From Heterostelium multicystogenum (lineage: Eukaryota > Evosea > Eumycetozoa > Acytosteliales > Acytosteliaceae), in NCBI GenBank assembly GCA_003667245.1, contig RCNN01000074.1, forward strand, positions 62,001-126,000: 64,000 nucleotides of DNA. The letters run 5' to 3'. The notes beneath the pieces are model-generated. The model ran no database searches. It was given only the letters and a program-made list of their open reading frames with translations, and was not told the origin of the DNA. The position numbers were made by a program, and so were the translations under genes. Shown piece by piece: positions 59,758 through 64,000 of this stretch; position 1 is the stretch's first letter; each line of letters begins with the position of its first letter.

Positions 59758-61476
59758 TTACTCCATTGCATTCTTGGCTTTGGACTTGGTAACTTCAACT
59801 CCATGTTCAATTTCTTTCTTGACATCTGAGCTTGCTTCTGAAATATCTTTCTTTAGGTTTTGTGCACCTTCCTTCATCTTCTCATTGGTGTTGGAAATGT
59901 TATCCTTTGCTTTCTCTCCAGCTTCACTTAGTTTTTTCTTGGCACTCTCAGCATTTTCTTCAACGTTATTCTTAACATTCTGAGCTCCTTCCTTTAGCTT
60001 TTCGTTGGCATTGGAAGCTGTCTCCTTTGCCTTTTCGTATCCAGCATTAAGATTCTCCTTTGCTTTCTCTCCAGCTTCACCAAGGTTCTTTTTGGCAACC
60101 TCGGCGTAACCTTCAACGTTCTTCTTAGCATTCTGAGCTCCTTCCTTTAGCTTTTCGTTGGCATTGGAGGCTGTCTCCTTTGTCTTTTCATATCCAGCAT
60201 TAAGATTTTCCTTTGCTTTCTCTCCAGCTTCACCAAGCTTCTTCTTGGCACTCTCGGCGTTCTCTTGGAGGCTCTCCTTAGCATTTTGAGCACCTTCTTT
60301 TAGTTTCTCGTTGGCATTGGAAGCTGTATCCTTGGCCTTTTCATATCCAGCATTAAGATTTTCTTTGGTCTTCTCTCCAGCTTCCTCAAGCTTCTTCTTG
60401 GCACTCTCGGCATTTTCTTCGACATTCTTCTTAACATTCTGAGCTCCTTCCTTTAGCTTTTCGTTGGCATTGGAGGCTGTCTCCTTTGCCTTCTCATATC
60501 CAGCATTAAGATTTTCTTTGGTCTTCTCTCCAGCTTCACCAAGCTTCTTCTTGGCACTCTCGGCGTTCTCTTGGAGGCTCTCCTTAGCATTTTGAGCACC
60601 TTCTTTTAGTTTCTCGTTGGCATTGGAAGCTGTCTCTTTTGCCTTTTCATATCCAGCGTTAAGATTCTCCTTGGTCTTCTCTCCAGCCTCCTCAAGCTTC
60701 TTCTTGGCACTCTCGGCGTTCTCTTGGAGGCTCTCCTTGGCATTTTGAGCACCTTCTTTTGCCTTCTCATTAGCATTGGACAATGTCTCCTTTGCTTTCT
60801 CTCCGGTTTCTGAAAGCTTTTCCTTGGCTGATTCAGCTTTTTCTTCAAGGGTCTTCTTAGCACTTTGAGCACTTTCCTTCAATTTCTCGCCTGCATTTGA
60901 TACTGCCTCTTTTGTCTTCTCCAATCCAGCATTCAGGTTTTCCTTTGTCTTTTCATATCCAGTACTAAGATAATCCATGGTGTTTTCATAACCAGCTTCC
61001 ATATTCTTCTTGAGAGTCTCTGCGGCCTCTCTCATCTTTTCGTTTGCTGATGCTACGGCTTCCTTAGCCTTTTCATTAGTATTGACAACTGATTCCTTTG
61101 CCTTATTATAGCCAGTTTCTACATTCTCCTTGACTGATTCCTTGGCCTTCTCTAGATTCTCACCGACTTGTTCTGCTTTCTCTTCTGCTGTGTCCTTGGC
61201 ACCACCGAGCATGTTCATGGTGTTGTCCCAAGCGTTATGAGCCATATCCTGAAGATTGTGCATAATCTCTTCGATCTTTGCACCAATTCCAGAATTTTCT
61301 ACATTATTCTTGACATCTTGGGCTCCTTCCTTGATATCTTGACCCATATCTTGGACACCTTCTTTGATATCCTGGCCCATATCCTTTAAATTGTCGGTGG
61401 CATCTTGGGCACCCTGTTGCATCTTATCCTTAAGTTCAGATGCATTCTCCTTAATATTCTCCTTATTTGACTCCAT
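59758..61476 (-). CDS. LEA-like (group 3) repetitive amphipathic-helix protein
   Basis: A single-exon 572-aa ORF composed mostly of Lys, Glu, Ala and Asn in 11-residue periods (for example AGEKTKENLNA, GYEKAKETASN, ANEKLKEGAQN), the hallmark of group 3 late-embryogenesis-abundant proteins and related apolipoprotein-like helices. The N-terminal 100 residues carry DMGQDIKEG repeats and a less repetitive helix (IEEIMHNLQDMAHNAWDN). From about 60760 down to 59930 a 51-residue unit (153 bp) repeats about five times nearly identically. No signal peptide, no transmembrane segment, very few aromatic residues and no Cys seen. Such proteins protect membranes and proteins during desiccation or freezing; for an amoeba that makes spores or cysts, a role in dormancy is a reasonable inference. 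Confidence 0.8.
   Translation of the reverse strand: MESNKENIKENASELKDKMQQGAQDATDNLKDMGQDIKEGVQDMGQDIKEGAQDVKNNVENSGIGAKIEEIMHNLQDMAHNAWDNTMNMLGGAKDTAEEKAEQVGENLEKAKESVKENVETGYNKAKESVVNTNEKAKEAVASANEKMREAAETLKKNMEAGYENTMDYLSTGYEKTKENLNAGLEKTKEAVSNAGEKLKESAQSAKKTLEEKAESAKEKLSETGEKAKETLSNANEKAKEGAQNAKESLQENAESAKKKLEEAGEKTKENLNAGYEKAKETASNANEKLKEGAQNAKESLQENAESAKKKLGEAGEKTKENLNAGYEKAKETASNANEKLKEGAQNVKKNVEENAESAKKKLEEAGEKTKENLNAGYEKAKDTASNANEKLKEGAQNAKESLQENAESAKKKLGEAGEKAKENLNAGYEKTKETASNANEKLKEGAQNAKKNVEGYAEVAKKNLGEAGEKAKENLNAGYEKAKETASNANEKLKEGAQNVKNNVEENAESAKKKLSEAGEKAKDNISNTNEKMKEGAQNLKKDISEASSDVKKEIEHGVEVTKSKAKNAME
59930..60760 (-). repeat. Tandem 153-bp coding repeat inside the LEA-like gene
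   Basis: The landmark TCTCCAGC on the plus strand recurs at about 60067, 60221, 60374, 60527 and 60680, a constant spacing of 153 bp, equal to 51 codons. Copies differ by a few codons (for example KLEEAGEK against KLGEAGEK, and NAKESLQEN against NVKKNVEEN, which alternate between copies). Confidence 0.9.
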
Positions 61477-63217
61477 ATTTATTTAAATAAATTATAATTA
61501 TTATTATTATTTGTTAAATAAAAATTGAATAAATTAATATGTATGGTATATTATATTATTTCCAGCAAATATAAAGTTTCTAAATTTCTAAAATAAAAAA
61601 CAAAAATAACTCTTTAATTTCTAAGATATAATGTTGACTAATTAAATAATTACTAAATGGATGAATAGTGATGATTGTACAGTTCCATATTTATATATGT
61701 TTTTTGAATCTCCTAAGACAAACAAACTCACTGGATTATTTTAATAGATTCACAAAAATGAAAATAGAATATCTGAATTTGGTTTTTTTCTTTTAATTTG
61801 CATTACTGTTTAATGTGTGTGTTGTTGTGGGGTGGTAGGGGGTCAGACTTGAAATCATGTGAAAAACTTCAAATTAAGGTAATTACGCAAAAGGAGAAAT
61901 AATATGCTATATTTTATGACTAATATGTTTTTCATTTGGCGAACAACGCTGAACTTATGTGTTTGATGATGCCATACAATATACAATAATATGGAAAATG
62001 ATCTTCATTTGTTTTGTAGATCTGTCTTTTCTTGCTTGCAGTACTGCAAACGATACATATAAGGTCAACAATTAATATTCTTTATTATAATAATAAATAG
62101 AATTGGTTATTTTCTTTTTTTTTTTTTCAAAACAATCTAGATTAAGTAAAAGTATATAGATATCACACACTCTCTACTATAGTATTATAGTATCAGCACA
62201 CATGATTTAAGATACTATGTTTAATGATGATATTAAATGAAACATCTTTAATAACAAAAGACTTTTACTTTTATTCTGCAAAATGTTTAAGTTTTAAGTT
62301 TATCAAAGTTTATCAATTATTGTGAATCACCTCCTCCTTCTCAAGTTATTATTTGATATGATGAAGTTACTAGCTAGCTAGTTTACTACTGCCGCATATA
62401 TGTCAACATTGTATAAAGAATGACTGAATACTGAATTACTTCACTGTGACTCACACACTGTCCACATTGCATTTGTCAATGTATCATTGATAACAACTTT
62501 TTTATTTTTATATTTTTTCAATGTAATATTGTTTTCATTCTTTTTAAAAGTTTGAATATCAATTGTAGTGAACTATTTATATAATATAATATATAAAAAG
62601 ATATAAGTTAGAATGTTCTCTTTTCTTACTTTTTTTAACTCATTTCTATTGTTTACCAATGCATTAGCAATCTTAAATGAAAGATTTTTAAATAAAAGTA
62701 ATATATACTATGTGATTTTGTTATGTTATGAATGAAATCAAGCTTGTAGAGTTTGAGGATATCACTACATTGACATCTACTAACAACGTTATCCTTGTTA
62801 CTTATAGTTGGATGGGGATTGAGAAATGATATGGATATGGAGTCATTCCAAGCAAAATGTATTACTCTTTTATATAACTTAAGATTCTTTTTTAGATGTA
62901 AGATTGATCTACACTTAACTTCACTCCTATTGATCAATTTGATTGATTGATTTTGTAAACAAATACTAACTAGTTCTCGAATTCATACTATCAGTACCAT
63001 TGGCACTGTTAAATGTAGTTGTAATTGTATTTTTACTTATATTTGGTTAGAATCATATAGATAATCATTTAAAATAAACAAACAAAATTGTAAATCAACT
63101 ATAAATAAGAAATATGAACTTAGACATTTGGATTATTGAATCAATAGAAAGAACAACAATTAAGATTAATTACATGGTCTAATAATAATACAGGTTTATT
63201 TGGATGGATTCTCTTGT
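61477..63217. other. Intergenic region
   Basis: About 1.7 kb, AT-rich, with T and A runs. A 94-codon minus-strand ORF at 62653-62937 has no recognisable domain and an unusual composition; I do not call it a gene. The region near 61500-61700 is the LEA gene upstream flank. Confidence 0.4.
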
Positions 63218-64000
63218 TCAACCTGAGACTGAAGCAATTTTATCAGATTCTTTTTCATCTAGCTCTTCATTAAGAGTGATTCCATCTGCAGAATCGATAT
63301 AAATCAACTGTTTCTTAATCTTCTCATGCAATGGCTCAAGTTTACCAATAGATGCCTTTAGCTGATGTACTTGAATCAATTTAAAATACGCTTTGCCACT
63401 TTCCTCTATTTCCTAAAGATCAAATTATCGATATGAATAACAACAGGTTAGCAGACGTTTCAGTATTCATAGTAATTAAAAGTGATACTTACAGCAAGCT
63501 GATCCTTTTTAGAGTATAGAATAGTGTTGCATTCCACTAGTAAATCTTGGTATGATTTAAAGAGTTTTGACTTTCTTTCTTGATCGGTCTCTGATTCATT
63601 GGGAGGTGAAACCAATGCTTGGTTGGACGGACTACCTTCGTTGTTTGTTGATTGATTGGTGGTCGTATCTTGGTTTGAGTTGGCTGATGTGTTGTTAGAT
63701 TGATTGGCAGCAGCTGAAAAAATCAGTGATTGAATGATTTCTCTTTGTGAAAAGTGATGTTAATTTAGCAGGTGATGTTAAAAATGAAGTTGCGCTGATA
63801 GAATTTGATTGTTGTTGGAGTTGCTGAATTTGGTCCTCCAATTTCGACTTTGATTTTCTTTCCGATTCCAGTTGTTTCTTTAAATCCAAAATCATTGACT
63901 CCAGGTGTTGTTTGAAAGTTGATGCATCATTGTTGTTCTGGTTGTTGTTTTGAGATTCTGATGACTTATTCTCCTTGATTTCCTTCAATTGGTTAATTAA
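63218..64000 (-). CDS. Coiled-coil protein, 5' end beyond the window
   Basis: The minus-strand frame is open to the window edge (LINQLKEIKENKSSES), so the N-terminus is missing. Visible parts: an Asn/Gln stretch, a coiled coil SMILDLKKQLESERKSKSKLEDQIQQLQQQ (about 63900-63810), a Ser/Thr/Asn linker, then LFKSYQDLLVECNTILYSKKDQLA, an intron (GTAAGT donor near 63492), and a last exon EIEESGKAYFKLIQVHQLKA...LHEKIKKQLIYID ending TGA at 63218. The change from DFF to SAAANQSNNTSA near 63720 needs either one T fewer in a T6 run or an intron ending TTTTTTCAG. No family recognised; a structural or trafficking role is possible but unsupported. Confidence 0.6.

Noticed and set aside
60606..60872. Arg-rich ORF inside the LEA-like gene
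   Set aside because: Alternate frame of Lys/Glu codons in the tandem repeat; shadow of the real frame.
62653..62937. 94-codon minus-strand ORF
   Set aside because: No recognisable motif and no plausible promoter or neighbours; could be a faint relic, not enough to call.
1..64000. CRISPR arrays, bacterial operons, riboswitches, IS elements
   Set aside because: No regular repeat-spacer pattern, Shine-Dalgarno-led gene strings or terminal-inverted-repeat transposases seen; introns throughout show eukaryotic nuclear DNA, so the HsdR-like gene is not simply a bacterial contig.

Overview
The window reads as nuclear DNA of a social amoeba (dictyostelid). It is AT-rich, with short AT-rich GTA...TAG introns, long CAA/AAT/TCA repeats encoding Gln, Asn and Ser runs, and densely packed genes on both strands. 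Several families are typical of the group: a dictomallein-type M66 protease, a crystal-protein-type carboxylesterase, CYP508-like P450s, F-box/repeat proteins and a tRNA-linked non-LTR retroelement. Base composition looks less extreme than Dictyostelium discoideum, so a Heterostelium, Cavenderia or Acytostelium-type species is likely (inference). || Layout. 0-5 kb: EIF1AD-like protein, mitochondrial IF1-like ATPase inhibitor, SET/MYND methyltransferase, UPF3-like protein. 5-10 kb (minus strand): an unassigned SURP-domain protein, then a protein whose helicase core is that of the type I restriction R subunit (HsdR), fused to a long low-complexity N-terminus; this block is full of reading-frame breaks. 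10-20 kb: KCTD-like BTB protein, LAMTOR1-like Ragulator anchor, phosphatidylinositol-phosphate kinase, CH-domain protein. 20-31 kb: secreted carboxylesterase, a tiny secreted Cys-rich peptide, RCC1-repeat/BTB protein, two tandem P450s. 31-37 kb: proteasome ubiquitin receptor Rpn13/ADRM1, an alpha/beta hydrolase with a C-terminal UIM-like motif, an F-box/repeat protein with broken frame. 37-51 kb: a long G-poor non-coding stretch before a FAR1/WRKY-GCM1-like zinc-finger protein, an SAM methyltransferase, and a Ser/Asn/Gln-rich protein of unknown function. 51-53 kb: a TRE-type retroelement remnant immediately 3' of tRNA-Ser(GCU). 53-64 kb: membrane-anchored M66 protease, DDX54/Dbp10 helicase, a LEA-like protein built from 51-residue tandem repeats, and a coiled-coil protein cut by the window edge. 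|| Genes are independent eukaryotic transcription units, not operons. Themes that recur are lysosome/TOR and phosphoinositide signalling (LAMTOR1, PIP kinase), ubiquitin handling (Rpn13, UIM hydrolase, F-box, BTB proteins) and RNA metabolism (UPF3, DDX54). || Quality caveat: many otherwise convincing genes need single-base indels, nearly always at short homopolymers, to stay in frame. This looks like uncorrected sequencing error, although real gene decay cannot be excluded for the 4-10 kb block. Exon borders are read from splice motifs and reading phase and may be off by a few bases. The most unusual item is the eukaryotic HsdR-like gene.
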